NCBI GenBank assembly: GCA_900544865.1
Contig: UQXA01000015.1
Coordinates: 1-42,065 of the forward strand
DNA length: 42,065 nucleotides
Source: an uncultured Collinsella sp.
GTDB lineage: Bacteria > Actinomycetota > Coriobacteriia > Coriobacteriales > Coriobacteriaceae
Reading direction: 5' to 3'
The first letter of the stretch is position 1, and each line of letters starts with the position of its first letter. Shown here piece after piece: positions 16,348-23,262 of the stretch. Made by a program: the position numbers and the translations under genes. Below the pieces are notes generated by a model. The model saw only the letters and a list, made by a program, of their open reading frames with translations. It was not told the origin of the DNA and made no database searches.

Positions 16348-16432
16348 GAGTCCCACCGGCATCTAAAAGAAACAAGCCCGCATCCCTTGGGGACACGGGC
16401 TCGAAAGCTCCATATGGTAGGGGCGGTGGGAC
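16348..16432. repeat. Copy A of an 85-bp tRNA-3'-end/terminator repeat (degenerate)
   Basis: This block is repeated as copy B at 16544-16628, exactly 196 bases away with no length change. It starts with GAGTCCCACCGGCATC, which looks like the T-arm and acceptor of a plus-strand tRNA. A hairpin AGCCCG...CGGGCT follows, and it ends with TGGTAGGGGCGGTGGGAC, identical to the minus-strand 3' end of the real tRNA-Leu. Homology stops inside the T-arm. No complete tRNA can be folded here. It lies in the gap of about 345 bases between ppx and the tRNA. Confidence 0.75.
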
Positions 16433-16543
16433 GTCCGCGTATTTGCTGCGCAAATCCGCACCGGCTTCGGCCGCCTGCCGGCGCCCTCGTCGGCTCGCTG
16501 CGGACGCTGCGCGTCCGCCTGGTGCTCGCCCCCTCGCGGGTTC

Positions 16544-16628
16544 GAGTCCCGCCGGCGTCCAAAAGAAACGAGCCCGCATCCCTGGGGGACACGGGCTCGT
16601 AAACAATACGTGGTAGGGGCGGTGGGAC
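16544..16628. repeat. Copy B of the 85-bp tRNA-3'-end/terminator repeat
   Basis: Partner of copy A. Its right end is the real 3' end of tRNA-Leu. Its left end GAGTCCCGCCGGCGTCCA, together with the preceding GCGGGTTC, forms a well-paired plus-strand T-arm and acceptor half. The 5' half of that tRNA is missing, so it reads as a truncated tRNA relic facing the tRNA-Leu gene. Confidence 0.75.
16561..16602 (-). terminator. Terminator of tRNA-Leu
   Basis: On the minus strand CGAGCCCG...CGGGCTCG forms a stem with an inner CCC/GGG pairing, followed by TTTCTTTT. It lies 8 bases past the CCA end of the tRNA. A second copy of the hairpin is at 16375-16401 in repeat copy A. Confidence 0.75.
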
Positions 16629-16695
16629 TCGAACCCACAATCCTTGCGGCGAGAGATTTTAAGTCTCCTGCGTATGCCAATTCCGCCACGCCCCC
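16611..16695 (-). tRNA. tRNA-Leu (anticodon TAA)
   Basis: Read on the minus strand, the gene runs from GGGGGCG to CGCCCCT-A-CCA, so the CCA end is encoded. The acceptor pairs over 7 positions with a G-T at the first. The anticodon stem GAGA/TCTC frames the loop CTTAAAA with TAA. The T-arm is GTGGG-TTCGAGT-CCCAC. The variable arm CTCGCCGCAAGGAT is long, as expected for a class II tRNA. The 85-base length fits leucine. Confidence 0.95.
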
Positions 16696-16726
16696 GTGAG
16701 ACTAGAAGTCTAGCACAAGCCGTCCA

Positions 16727-17350
16727 TTACGCGTTGACAGCCATCGAGTGCTGACCCGACTTCTCAAGGAACTCTTGGAACTTGGCCTCGTCGCCCTTGT
16801 TTTGGTACTGCAGAGCCAGCAGGTACTCCAGGCGGCAGCGCTTGACCGGGTCGTCGCCGACATCCTCGAGCATGCGCTCCAGCTCGGGAATGTCGTTGTG
16901 GCGCTTGAGGATCATCGTGTCGTACATCAGTTGGCACTCGTGCGCAACTGCCTCGGCCTGACCGCCCTCAAAGCCCTTGATCTCGTGCAGTAGCTCCTTG
17001 GACTTTTTACGGTCCTCCTGGCCAACGTAGTAGTTAAAGGCCTTAATGACCAGGTCGACGCGCTGCATCTTGGGCAGGTTGAGTCCCAGCAGCAGATCGA
17101 ACATCTCGCTGGCGCGCTCGTGGTCCTCGCGCAGCAGATAGGAGTTCAGGCGCAGGTAGTCGCGGTTGTAGCGCGGGTACAGCATGCTGGTGAGTTTGCC
17201 GTCGAGCAAACGATCGAACTCGTCCCACTGCTTGGCGGCCATGAGCTGCTGCAGGCGCTTAAACGTGGTGCGTTTTTTGACGCTAAAGAACACCGACACG
17301 GCGATGCAGATGATAACGACGGCGGTCCAGAGTGTGCGGGAATCGGGCAT
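16727..17350 (-). CDS. Membrane-anchored helical (TPR-like) protein of unknown function
   Basis: I do not recognise a named family. The 207-residue protein has one N-terminal hydrophobic helix (residues 7-24, LWTAVVIICIAVSVFFSV) followed by KKR, so it is probably anchored with the rest cytoplasmic. The remainder is helical with paired Leu/Tyr/Ala patterns (RLNSYLLREDHERASEMFDLLL, CRLEYLLALQYQNKGDEAKFQEF) that look like tetratricopeptide hairpins. Such proteins often scaffold complexes. It lies next to tRNA-Leu on the same strand and has its own promoter-like sequence (TATAAT on the minus strand at 17411-17406). Confidence 0.7.
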   Translation of the reverse strand: MPDSRTLWTAVVIICIAVSVFFSVKKRTTFKRLQQLMAAKQWDEFDRLLDGKLTSMLYPRYNRDYLRLNSYLLREDHERASEMFDLLLGLNLPKMQRVDLVIKAFNYYVGQEDRKKSKELLHEIKGFEGGQAEAVAHECQLMYDTMILKRHNDIPELERMLEDVGDDPVKRCRLEYLLALQYQNKGDEAKFQEFLEKSGQHSMAVNA

Positions 17351-17405
17351 ATTAGGGTCCTTAGTCGCTCATAAAGCGAGCGGTATGACAACACGTACTA
17401 GATGT

Positions 17406-17434
17406 ATTATACGCAGCGCGCAAGCAAACTGGCA
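17406..17434 (-). promoter_or_regulatory. Candidate promoter of the TPR-like gene
   Basis: On the minus strand a consensus -10 TATAAT (17411-17406) lies 56 bases before the start codon. A -35-like TGCCAG stands 17 bases upstream of it, a poor match, so the call rests mostly on the -10. Confidence 0.4.
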
Positions 17435-17513
17435 TAAAAGCTCATCGAGGCCGAGTGCCATCGCTCGCTGCGGTACACTTACCTAAAGTAAACCATGAAG
17501 GGAGACATTACCT

Positions 17514-17801
17514 ATGAAGAAGATCGTTTTGGCTTGCGGTGCTGGCGCTGCTACTTCCACGCTTGTTGCCCAGAAGGTCGCCACCCTGCTCGACGCCAAC
17601 GGTTACGCCGACAAGTATGAGATCGTGCAGTGCGCCATCTCCGAGGCCAAGGATTACTGCGACGAGGGCGCTGATCTGCTGATCGCCACCACCGTTGCCC
17701 CCGAGGGCCTCACCTGCCCGTACGTGAGCGGCGTGCCCTTCATGACCGGCATGAACCGCGTCGCTGCCGAGAAGGCCGTCCTCGACGTCATGGCTCAGTA
17801 G
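17514..17801 (+). CDS. PTS galactitol-type IIB component, stand-alone
   Basis: A 95-residue protein of the galactitol-class EIIB fold. It begins KKIVLACGAGAATSTLVAQKV, where the Cys at position 8 and the following phosphate-binding loop are the phosphorylation site. IIB passes phosphate from IIA to the sugar at IIC. No IIA or IIC gene is in the window, so it is an orphan here and may serve a transporter encoded elsewhere or have a regulatory role. AAGGGAGA precedes the ATG. The VOC gene starts 11 bases later, so they are probably one transcript ending at the palindromic terminator. Confidence 0.85.
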   Translation: MKKIVLACGAGAATSTLVAQKVATLLDANGYADKYEIVQCAISEAKDYCDEGADLLIATTVAPEGLTCPYVSGVPFMTGMNRVAAEKAVLDVMAQ

Positions 17802-17812
17802 GCGCTGACTGC

Positions 17813-18187
17813 ATGAGTGAGCAGAACGCCAACCCGGTCGAGCTCTTTGGCATGCGCGTTGCCCATGTGGGCATTAACGCCGCCGACCCGGCAGACGCCC
17901 TGGAGATTGCGGAGCTGTTCTCGACGATGATGGGCCTGCCCGTCATCGAGACCCCCGTTTCGTACTTTAACGATTCGCTGGTCGAGATCATGAAGCAGAA
18001 CGGTCGTGGCGCCAAGGGCCACATCGGCTTTGCCGTCAACGACATCGATGCGGCCGAGAAGTGGTTTGCCGAGCGTGGGCTCGAGGTTAACGAGGAGTCG
18101 CGCGTGCTGCTGCCCGACGGCGGCACCAAGCTCGTGTACTTTAAGCGCGAGTTTGCCGGCTTCGCCGTGCACCTGTGCCGCGAGTAG
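17813..18187 (+). CDS. VOC-family protein like the C-terminal domain of KDPG-aldolase fusions
   Basis: The 124-residue protein reads MRVAHVGINAADPADALEIA ... GAKGHIGFAVNDIDAAEKWF ... GFAVHL. This pattern matches my memory of the C-terminal vicinal-oxygen-chelate domain attached to some 2-keto-3-deoxygluconate-6-phosphate aldolases in Firmicutes (AHIGIN..., FAVHL). Here it stands alone without the aldolase. Its role may be sensing or modifying a sugar acid, possibly linked to the adjacent PTS IIB. The family assignment is good, the function is inference. Confidence 0.7.
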   Translation: MSEQNANPVELFGMRVAHVGINAADPADALEIAELFSTMMGLPVIETPVSYFNDSLVEIMKQNGRGAKGHIGFAVNDIDAAEKWFAERGLEVNEESRVLLPDGGTKLVYFKREFAGFAVHLCRE

Positions 18188-18210
18188 CGCACAAGCTGCT
18201 ATAGCTAGCG

Positions 18211-18248
18211 AAAAATGGGGTAAGGCCACGTGGCCTTACCCCATTTTT
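18211..18248. terminator. Bidirectional terminator, perfect 38-base palindrome
   Basis: The arm 18211-18229 (AAAAATGGGGTAAGGCCAC) is exactly complementary to 18230-18248. A-runs on the left and T-runs on the right make it work on both strands. It separates the VOC gene from the convergent histidine kinase. Confidence 0.9.
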
Positions 18249-18283
18249 AATGCCGAGAGGGTGACTGACGGGCTGTCGTAAAA

Positions 18284-18465
18284 CGAAGGTGAATGGTTTC
18301 CCGCGAAGTGAACGAGTGAAATCGGATCCCCGAAGCATCGACACTTTGGAGACACCGTTTCCTGCGGTTTTGTCAGGTATTTCCTGCGGTTTTGGCGCCA
18401 AAAAGTGCGGATGCTTCGAGGGTCCAAAATAGGTCGTTCACTTCGCGGAAAACCATTCACCTTCG
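18284..18465. repeat. Large hairpin element, copy 1
   Basis: The outer 31 bases (18284-18314) pair with 18435-18465 with one mismatch. After an unpaired patch of 8 bases the stem continues through CGAAGCATC to ACTTT, about 60 paired bases in all. The central loop contains CCTGCGGTTTTG twice. A second copy is at 21359-21540. The inner stem and loop are shared, while the outermost part differs in sequence between the copies yet stays complementary. It fills the gap between the VOC terminator and the kinase stop codon. Not a coding region. Confidence 0.85.
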
Positions 18466-18482
18466 ATTCGTGAGAGACGCCC

Positions 18483-19778
18483 CTACCGCGGCAGGCGAAT
18501 CGTAAAGCGGCTGCCGACGCCCTCGACTGAGGTCACGCCAATGACGCCGCCATGGCTATCGACGATCCACTTGGCGATGGCGAGCCCCAGACCCGAGCCC
18601 TGCGCGCCGGCATCGCGTGCGTTGTCGGCGCGGTAGAACCGTTCAAACGCGTGAGCTGCGGATTCCTGGTTCATGCCGATGCCCTCGTCCTCAACACTTA
18701 TGTCGATCGCGCCCGTGCCCGTATCGGGCGTTATGGCAAACGTGACGTTCGTTCCCGCACCCGAATACTTGGCGGCGTTTTGCACGATCACGCGCAGAGC
18801 CTGCTTCACGAGCGCCACGTCGACGGACGCGTCGCAGCGCGGGTCGCTGACAAGCGCAGCGTCAAAGGCCAGCCGATACGTGTGCGCGGCATCGATCATC
18901 TGCGATTCCTCGCACACCTCGCCGACCAGTGCGGCCAGGTTGGTATGCGCACGCCGCAGGACCGTGCGCCCGGCATCGCCGCGTGCCAAAAACAGCAGCT
19001 GTTCCACGAGCTCTTGCATGTGCTCGCTTTCGGCCTTGAGGGATGCGATGGACTCCGCCAGCACGTCCGGGTCGTTTTTGCCCCAGCGGTCGAGCATGTT
19101 TACGTAGCCCTGAATCACCGCGATGGGCGTGCGCAGCTCGTGACTTGCATCGTTGACAAAGCGCATCTGCTGCAGCTTGGCCTCTTGCATCTGGCGCAGC
19201 AGGCGGTTGAGTGCGACCTCGATGCTTGCCAGGTCGGCGTCGCCGGTGGTGACGCTCGGCGAGTCGACGCTTGCGCGCTCGATGGCCTGCTCCAGCGTTT
19301 CCATCTTGCCGCCGGAGAGCTGCATGCGGCCGAGCTCGTCCACGCGCAAGGCCAGGTCGTTGAGCGGCGCCATGGTGCGGCGCACGCGCCTCGCGCCGCC
19401 GAGCATGTTGAGCACGCTGATGACCTGCCAACCCACAACGACAAGGTAGAGAGGCCATAGCGTGACGAGGTCCTGCGCGAGGGGGAAGGTCTTGCTGGTG
19501 CGCGCAAGCTCGACGGTATAGGTGAGCGTTGTCAGGTCCCAGCCGCGCGCGGGCGTCAGCGACATGCCGTGAACGGTGGCGCCGGGAATCCAGCCTGCGG
19601 TAAACGCGCTGTCGGGCAGCGTCTGGTTGTATCCATAGACGAGGATCGCCGCCGCAATCACCATCAGCAGCAGATTGAGCCAGACGTAGCTCATCAGGCG
19701 GCGCCACATATAACTCCAGTTGATGGCGCGGGCGATGGAGGTGACGCGCTTGGCCTCGGCGTTACGCGCGGCAGACAT
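18483..19778 (-). CDS. Two-component sensor histidine kinase
   Basis: A membrane HK of about 431 residues. Two transmembrane segments (YVWLNLLLMVIAAAILVYGY and LWPLYLVVVGWQVISVLNML) flank a short extracytoplasmic part. A HAMP-like linker and the HisKA box follow, with the phospho-His in NDASHELRTPIAV, then the N box NAAKYS, G1 DEGIGM and G2 GSGLGLAI. I chose ATG 19778 (MSAARNAEAKR), which overlaps the end of the regulator gene by 17 bases and has GGGGTGGG upstream. The frame stays open to 19850 but that part lies within the regulator. It phosphorylates the adjacent regulator; the signal is unknown. Confidence 0.88.
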   Translation of the reverse strand: MSAARNAEAKRVTSIARAINWSYMWRRLMSYVWLNLLLMVIAAAILVYGYNQTLPDSAFTAGWIPGATVHGMSLTPARGWDLTTLTYTVELARTSKTFPLAQDLVTLWPLYLVVVGWQVISVLNMLGGARRVRRTMAPLNDLALRVDELGRMQLSGGKMETLEQAIERASVDSPSVTTGDADLASIEVALNRLLRQMQEAKLQQMRFVNDASHELRTPIAVIQGYVNMLDRWGKNDPDVLAESIASLKAESEHMQELVEQLLFLARGDAGRTVLRRAHTNLAALVGEVCEESQMIDAAHTYRLAFDAALVSDPRCDASVDVALVKQALRVIVQNAAKYSGAGTNVTFAITPDTGTGAIDISVEDEGIGMNQESAAHAFERFYRADNARDAGAQGSGLGLAIAKWIVDSHGGVIGVTSVEGVGSRFTIRLPR

Positions 19779-20547
19779 AGCCCACCCCGCGCACGGTCTG
19801 GATGATGCGGGCGCCCCCGGCGTCCTCGATCTTGGCGCGCAGGTGCGCAATGTGCACGTCGACGTTGTTGGTGTCGCCCAAGTATTCGTAGCCCAACGCC
19901 TCGTGCGCGATGCGCTCGCGCGTGAGTACGGTCTCGGCGTGCGCCATAAGCAGGGCGAGGACGTCGAACTCGCGAGCCGTGAGCGCGATGGGCGAGCCGC
20001 CGACCGTGACTTCGCGGCGGTCGAGATCGAGTACGACCGAGCTCACGGCGAGCGTGGCGGGGGAGGGCGAAGTGGAAGCCTGGGTCGAGTCGCTGACCGA
20101 GGGTATCGCAGCGGCGCCGACACCCGCGCCACCTGCCGCGCCCGCCCCAGTCCCGGCGCCGCCAACGCCCGAAGCCGCCCGCACGGCCTCCGAGCGCTTC
20201 AGCGCCACGCGGATCCGTGCGAACAGCTCCTCGATCGCAAACGGCTTGGTCAGGTAGTCGTCGGCGCCGGCATCGAGCCCGGCAACCTTATCCATCACGG
20301 CATCGCGCGCGGTGACCATGATCACCGGCACGTCCTTGTGCTTGCGGACACGCCGCAGGACCTCCATGCCGTTGAGCTGCGGCAACAGCACATCGAGCAG
20401 AATCAGATCGTAGTCGCGCTCCAGTGCCAGGTCCACGGCGGTGCGGCCGTCGGCGGCGTGCTCCACCTGGTAGCCCTCGTGCTCCAGCTCGAGCGTCACA
20501 AAGCGGGCGATTTTCTCCTCGTCCTCTACGATCAGGATCCGTGCCAT
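19762..20547 (-). CDS. OmpR/PhoB-family response regulator
   Basis: Receiver domain at residues 1-120: acidic pair in VEDEE, phospho-acceptor Asp52 in LILLDVLLP, Thr in VTARD and Lys in TKPF. A winged-helix DNA-binding domain occupies the C-terminal 95 residues (LTAREFDVLALLMAHAETVLTRE ... VHIAHLRAKI ... TVRGVGYV). Between them lies an unusual Gly/Ala/Ser-rich linker of about 50 residues, making 261 residues instead of about 230. It is the first gene of the pair, with the kinase overlapping its 3' end, so both come from one mRNA. Confidence 0.93.
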   Translation of the reverse strand: MARILIVEDEEKIARFVTLELEHEGYQVEHAADGRTAVDLALERDYDLILLDVLLPQLNGMEVLRRVRKHKDVPVIMVTARDAVMDKVAGLDAGADDYLTKPFAIEELFARIRVALKRSEAVRAASGVGGAGTGAGAAGGAGVGAAAIPSVSDSTQASTSPSPATLAVSSVVLDLDRREVTVGGSPIALTAREFDVLALLMAHAETVLTRERIAHEALGYEYLGDTNNVDVHIAHLRAKIEDAGGARIIQTVRGVGYVCRA

Positions 20548-20565
20548 GCGTGCCCCCGTCTGCGA

Positions 20566-21108
20566 TTACTTGTCGTCGTTCAGATTTTGTTTGATGTCGT
20601 CCGCGGCGTCGGCGGCGTGATCCATAAGGTTGTTGATGCTGCCGGGCACGTCGCCGTCGCTGTCGATGCGGTAGCGCATGCCAAAGAACAGGCCAATCAG
20701 CATCAGCCATATCGTGGCACCCCAGGCAAACAGGGCGATGATGGGGATCAGGATGGGAATGTTGAGGATGATCGCATCGCGGCGCGTGGCGATAAACTTG
20801 GTGTCCAGGCTCAGACGGAAGAGCTTTTTGAGGTACTCCCACACGCTGTCCATCTTCTTGGAGAAGTCGGTCTTTTCGCTCGACTTTTCGTAGGCTGCCT
20901 GTGCGGCGACCATCTCGGCCGAGGGCTCATCGACTGGCACGGACTCGGTGGCGGCGTGCGCCGACGTGGTCTGGGTTTTGCCCTGCGACTCGAGCCAAAT
21001 GATGGCATCCAGAACGTTGCCGTCGGCAGCGTCGAGCGCGGCCTTGGCATCGGTGTAGCTCACGTTGTACTTGGTGCGGATGGTTTCAACTTTTTCGAGG
21101 TCGTCCAT
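20566..21108 (-). CDS. DUF4342-like protein: UBA-like domain plus membrane segment
   Basis: The first 45 residues (IRTKYNVSYTDAKAALDAADGNVLDAIIWLES) form a UBA/CUE-like three-helix domain of the kind found in DUF4342 proteins and at the N-terminus of EF-Ts. A polar linker follows, then two close hydrophobic stretches (AIILNIPILIPIIALFAWG and TIWLMLIGLFFG). The tail is acidic (AADAADDIKQNLND). I start at ATG 21108 (AAAGGACA upstream), giving 180 residues; the longer frame to 21189 is not supported. Function is unknown. It lies just upstream of the two-component genes on the same strand and may share their transcript. Confidence 0.75.
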   Translation of the reverse strand: MDDLEKVETIRTKYNVSYTDAKAALDAADGNVLDAIIWLESQGKTQTTSAHAATESVPVDEPSAEMVAAQAAYEKSSEKTDFSKKMDSVWEYLKKLFRLSLDTKFIATRRDAIILNIPILIPIIALFAWGATIWLMLIGLFFGMRYRIDSDGDVPGSINNLMDHAADAADDIKQNLNDDK

Positions 21109-21358
21109 GACCTGTCCTTTCGTTCGATGGGCGCGACGCCGGGCGATCTGCCCGGGCGCGAGCGTTGCGTTCGGCGGCTTGCGTGGCACCGCCCCGCCCT
21201 TGGTCGAACTCTATAGTGCAGGTTATAGATTAAGCGATTCTTGAGCCAAGATTAATGTTGGATGAGTTTTTGGGTGGCGCGGAGGCGGGCGGGGGCAGAA
21301 AAGGCAGGTTTTGCGTGGCGTGAAGGAGGTGCAGTCTGATCTTTGGGACGGCTGACAG
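21109..21358. other. Intergenic stretch upstream of the DUF4342-like gene
   Basis: About 250 bases before hairpin copy 2. It must hold the minus-strand promoter of the DUF4342/two-component genes; AT-rich sequence near 21220-21260 is the likely place, but I cannot point to a clear -10/-35 pair. No gene is seen. Confidence 0.4.
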
Positions 21359-21540
21359 CGAGGTCTAATACTTTTCCGAGAAGTGAATGAGTGAAAACGG
21401 ACCCCCGAAGCATCGACACTTTTCGGGTGCCGTTTCCTGCGGCTTTGATGCCAGAATCCTGCGTTTATGCCGTTGAAAAATGCGGATGCTCCAGGGGTCC
21501 AAAAACAGACGTTCACTTCGCGGAAAAGTATTAGACCTCG
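21359..21540. repeat. Large hairpin element, copy 2
   Basis: The arm 21359-21389 pairs with 21510-21540 with two imperfect positions, and pairing resumes further in through GGACCCC and GCATC. It shares the inner stem (TTTTCCGCGAAGTGAACG) and the loop motif CCTGCG with copy 1. Its outermost bases read CGAGGTCTAATAC where copy 1 has CGAAGGTGAATGG. It sits between the divergent DUF4342 gene and the AbiE operon. Confidence 0.85.
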
Positions 21541-21625
21541 ATAGCAGGGGATGGTGGGCCGATGACAAAGTGGTGGCAGAAAAGGGGTACGCAAAGCACG
21601 CCGGTCATAGGGAATCAAAATCACG

Positions 21626-21653
21626 TTGCAAAAGCATGAGAATATCCTACAAT
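21626..21653 (+). promoter_or_regulatory. Promoter of the AbiE pair, likely giving a leaderless mRNA
   Basis: TTGCAA (21626-21631) and TACAAT (21648-21653) are spaced 16 bases. The expected start of transcription, about 7 bases on, coincides with the abiEi ATG at 21660, and no Shine-Dalgarno sequence precedes it. TTGCAA followed shortly by CATGA occurs twice (21626 and 21653), so the region may also carry the operator for AbiEi self-repression. Confidence 0.6.
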
Positions 21654-21659
21654 TGCAAC

Positions 21660-22283
21660 ATGAAGTACTTTAGCAACATAACGGCGATAAGCGAGCTTTC
21701 CGAGAGTGAGGGCGTGTTCACCACAGCCCAGGCGGCTCGTATGGACATCTCTCGAGATGCGCTGGCACACTCATGCCGCGTGGGGCGTCTTGAACGGATA
21801 TGCCACGGCGCCTACCGGATGTCGGGCACGCAGCGCCGAGACACTGACGAGCTCAACGCTTTTTGGAAACTCACCAATCCCTCCCTTTGCGCGTGGGAGA
21901 GAAAACGCCAGTGGGATGGCATCGCCGTGAGCGGTACGACAGCGGCGAACCTACAGCAAATGGGCGATTTCTATCTGTCCCCCTACAGGATGACCGCGCC
22001 CATGCGCATCAATACGAGAAACGAATCCCTTTCTTTTGCAAAGCGCGAGATCGCTGAGCAGGACATCGTCTGGCTCGACGGCCTGCCGGTAACTAAACCC
22101 GAGCGCACGCTTGTTGATCTTTGCCTCGATTGCGAGGACCCCTCATTAATTATCGATGCCTATAACGACGCGCTTGGGCGAGGGCTCGAGATACAGCGGC
22201 TGAAAGATCTTGTAGAGGAGAACTCTAAAACCGCCAAACGACGCGAGTTGATGATGCCCTTGTTGACGGCGCTGAACGAGTAA
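21660..22283 (+). CDS. abiEi: AbiEi-type antitoxin/transcriptional regulator
   Basis: A 207-residue antitoxin of the type IV AbiE toxin-antitoxin and phage-abortive system. The N-terminal winged helix reads GVFTTAQAARMDISRDALAHS ... GRLERICHGAYRM, the typical AbiEi_4 start. The C-terminal part includes AVSGTTAANLQQMGD, the AbiEi core TKPERTLVDLCLD, and IIDAYNDALGRG. I place the start at ATG 21660 because a good -10 box lies just before it. The frame is open from 21480, but that part overlaps hairpin element copy 2. It lies 15 bases before the toxin gene. Confidence 0.82.
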   Translation: MKYFSNITAISELSESEGVFTTAQAARMDISRDALAHSCRVGRLERICHGAYRMSGTQRRDTDELNAFWKLTNPSLCAWERKRQWDGIAVSGTTAANLQQMGDFYLSPYRMTAPMRINTRNESLSFAKREIAEQDIVWLDGLPVTKPERTLVDLCLDCEDPSLIIDAYNDALGRGLEIQRLKDLVEENSKTAKRRELMMPLLTALNE

Positions 22284-22298
22284 TGAAAAACGGAGGAC

Positions 22299-23189
22299 AT
22301 GGTGAAGTACAAAACACCTGCCGCACTGGAGATGGCTGTTAGGGATGCCGCAAGAGAATCGCCGATGGATACTAATCGGGCGATCGTCGGTTTCTACTTT
22401 CATCGCTTCCTATGTCGCGTTTTTTCAGAAGATGACGGCCGCTTTGTACTCAAGGGTGGCCAAAGCGTCCTGGCGCGAACACTCGATGCGCGTGTCACAA
22501 GAGATATTGACTTGGTTGCTCAAGAGGAGAGCCTCGAAGAGGCTGTTGCCGATCTGGCGCGGGCGGCTTCGATTGATCTGGAGGATTTCGTTTCGTTTGT
22601 CTTTGATCGTGCAGAGCAGATCAAAAAAGAAGATGAGTATCGGTGTGGTGCGAAGGTGTGGTTCACCCCCTTTATGGGAACCAAGAAGCTGCAGCCAATT
22701 TCAATTGACTTGGTAATTGATGAAGTGCGGGGACTTGAGCCTGAGGTTCTTGCGCCGATCGATCGTTTGAATATTGAGGGGCTCCCAGTCTGCGACTATC
22801 GAGTATGCCGAGTGGAGAGTGCCCTTGCAGATAAATTGCTCGCAATGGTAGAGATGCATGAGGGCCGTGCCTCTTCGCGAATCAAGGATATAGTCGACAT
22901 CTTGGTGTACGCGAAAACTTGCTTCGTCGATGGGACTACGCTTGTCGAGAGGGTCGAGAAAGAAGCATCTGCCCGCAAGGTGGCAATGCCGGAAGAGTTC
23001 GTGGCGCCTCTCTGGTGGAAACAAAATGGTTCTGCGCAGTACATAAAGATGGCGAGGCAGGCGGGGGTACTTGATCTCGCGGGGAACATTGCTGGGGCAG
23101 AAGGGGTCGTCAATCGGTTGTATACACCGTGCTTTAATCATTCGGCGAATGTGCGCAAATGGAATCCTCAGACCACGGGATGGGAATAG
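22299..23189 (+). CDS. abiEii: AbiEii nucleotidyltransferase toxin
   Basis: A 296-residue nucleotidyltransferase of the AbiEii/AbiGii family (MenA-like). The active-site motif FVLKGGQSVLAR is followed by TRDIDLVA with the metal Asp pair, then a third acidic residue in ISIDLVIDEV and the family motifs ADKLLAMVEM and RIKDIVDILVY. Such toxins transfer nucleotides to tRNA or other targets during phage attack. GGAGGA precedes the start. A terminator follows directly. Base composition is lower in GC than the core genes to the left, which suggests transfer. Confidence 0.88.
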   Translation: MVKYKTPAALEMAVRDAARESPMDTNRAIVGFYFHRFLCRVFSEDDGRFVLKGGQSVLARTLDARVTRDIDLVAQEESLEEAVADLARAASIDLEDFVSFVFDRAEQIKKEDEYRCGAKVWFTPFMGTKKLQPISIDLVIDEVRGLEPEVLAPIDRLNIEGLPVCDYRVCRVESALADKLLAMVEMHEGRASSRIKDIVDILVYAKTCFVDGTTLVERVEKEASARKVAMPEEFVAPLWWKQNGSAQYIKMARQAGVLDLAGNIAGAEGVVNRLYTPCFNHSANVRKWNPQTTGWE

Positions 23190-23198
23190 GCTAGATAG

Positions 23199-23237
23199 TT
23201 AAGCCGGCGGCAGGATTAGTTCCTGCCGCCGGCTTAA
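23199..23237. terminator. Bidirectional hairpin between abiEii and convergent methylase-like gene
   Basis: A 17-bp perfect stem (TTAAGCCGGCGGCAGGA at 23199-23215 with 23221-23237) around the loop TTAGT. It lies 26 bases before the convergent gene's stop codon. Confidence 0.8.
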
Positions 23238-23262
23238 GACGTTTCTACTGCCTATGTATGCG

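Noticed and set aside
16433..16543. Group I intron or complete second tRNA in the tRNA duplication
   Set aside because: Only a T-arm/acceptor half is well paired; no D-arm, anticodon arm or intron core could be found.
16298..16689. Minus-strand open frames containing MAELAYAGDLKSLAARI-like and RDSNPRG-like peptides
   Set aside because: These peptides are translations of tRNA-Leu and tRNA T-arm sequence, a common annotation artefact.
18236..18460. Minus-strand open frame across hairpin element copy 1 (and the related frame at 21365-21568)
   Set aside because: The two translations resemble each other only because both lie in copies of the same hairpin element; no start signals or protein-like conservation.
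18284..21540. Retron or CRISPR interpretation of the hairpin elements
   Set aside because: No reverse transcriptase or cas gene is nearby and there are only two copies 3 kb apart, not an array with spacers.
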